Shown piece by piece: positions 5,276-5,322 of a DNA stretch of 5,322 nt. The translations under genes and the position numbers were made by a program. The first letter of the stretch is position 1, and every line of letters begins with the position of its first letter. The DNA is taken from assembly GCA_905216215.1 (NCBI GenBank), contig CAJMSZ010000074.1:1-5322 (forward strand), given 5' to 3'. Below the pieces are notes generated by a model. The model ran no database searches. It was not told the origin of the DNA and worked only from the letters and a program-made list of their open reading frames with translations. This DNA is from an uncultured bacterium. GTDB lineage: Bacteria; Bacillota; Clostridia; Lachnospirales; Lachnospiraceae.

Positions 5276-5322
5276 GTAAATGAAGCCACTTGCTATACAG
5301 GTGGGATAAAAATAGTATAGTT
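5276..5322 (+). ncRNA. Structured leader unit B: second H-type pseudoknot candidate
   Basis: The second copy shares GTAAATG (5276-5282) and GCC-R-CTTGCT (5285-5294) with unit A. Stem 1 is CCAC (5286-5289) with GTGG (5301-5304). Stem 2 is CTAT (5293-5296) with ATAG (5317-5320), which can extend to six pairs, CTATAC/GTATAG. Loop lengths with four-pair stems (3, 4 and 12 bases) equal those of unit A, and the 12-base loop is A-rich (GATAAAAATAGT). The window ends at the end of this copy, so a further copy, ribosome binding site or gene may follow. Confidence 0.45.

Overview
The window looks like a chromosomal segment of a low-GC Gram-positive anaerobe, most probably a clostridial species of the Lachnospiraceae type. 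This is inferred from the protein sequences, the strong AGGAGG-type ribosome binding sites and the gene order. All six protein genes lie on the + strand in a tight series.

Positions 1-98 hold the 3' part of an elongator tRNA-Met (anticodon CAT, no encoded CCA) and its intrinsic terminator. A good vegetative promoter (104-132, with an extended -10) follows at once. It starts a probable operon: a small unrecognised two-helix membrane protein with a long acidic tail (165-737), ispF of the MEP isoprenoid pathway (815-1366), an Eis-like GNAT acetyltransferase (1382-2500), cysS cysteinyl-tRNA synthetase (2521-3927), mrnC Mini-ribonuclease III (3912-4373) and rlmB, a SpoU-type 23S rRNA 2'-O-methyltransferase (4373-5134). 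The last three genes overlap (16 nt and 1 nt). The order ispF...cysS-mrnC-rlmB is the conserved Firmicutes arrangement (in Bacillus subtilis ispD-ispF-gltX-cysE-cysS-mrnC-rlmB-...-sigH). Here gltX and cysE are missing from between ispF and cysS, and the GNAT gene sits there instead. Apart from ispF and the two unassigned genes, the operon serves translation: charging of tRNA-Cys, 23S rRNA end processing and 23S rRNA methylation.

The last 188 bases (5135-5322) contain no gene and no obvious terminator for rlmB. They contain a promoter-like element with a perfect palindrome in its spacer (5188-5216). Just downstream, starting almost at the predicted transcription start, are two imperfect tandem copies of a roughly 48-nt unit (5227-5275 and 5276-5322). 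Each copy can fold into an H-type pseudoknot of identical geometry, and base changes between the copies are compensated in both stems. This is the most interesting signal in the window. It looks like a tandem structured RNA leader, possibly a riboswitch-like element, for a gene beyond the window edge.
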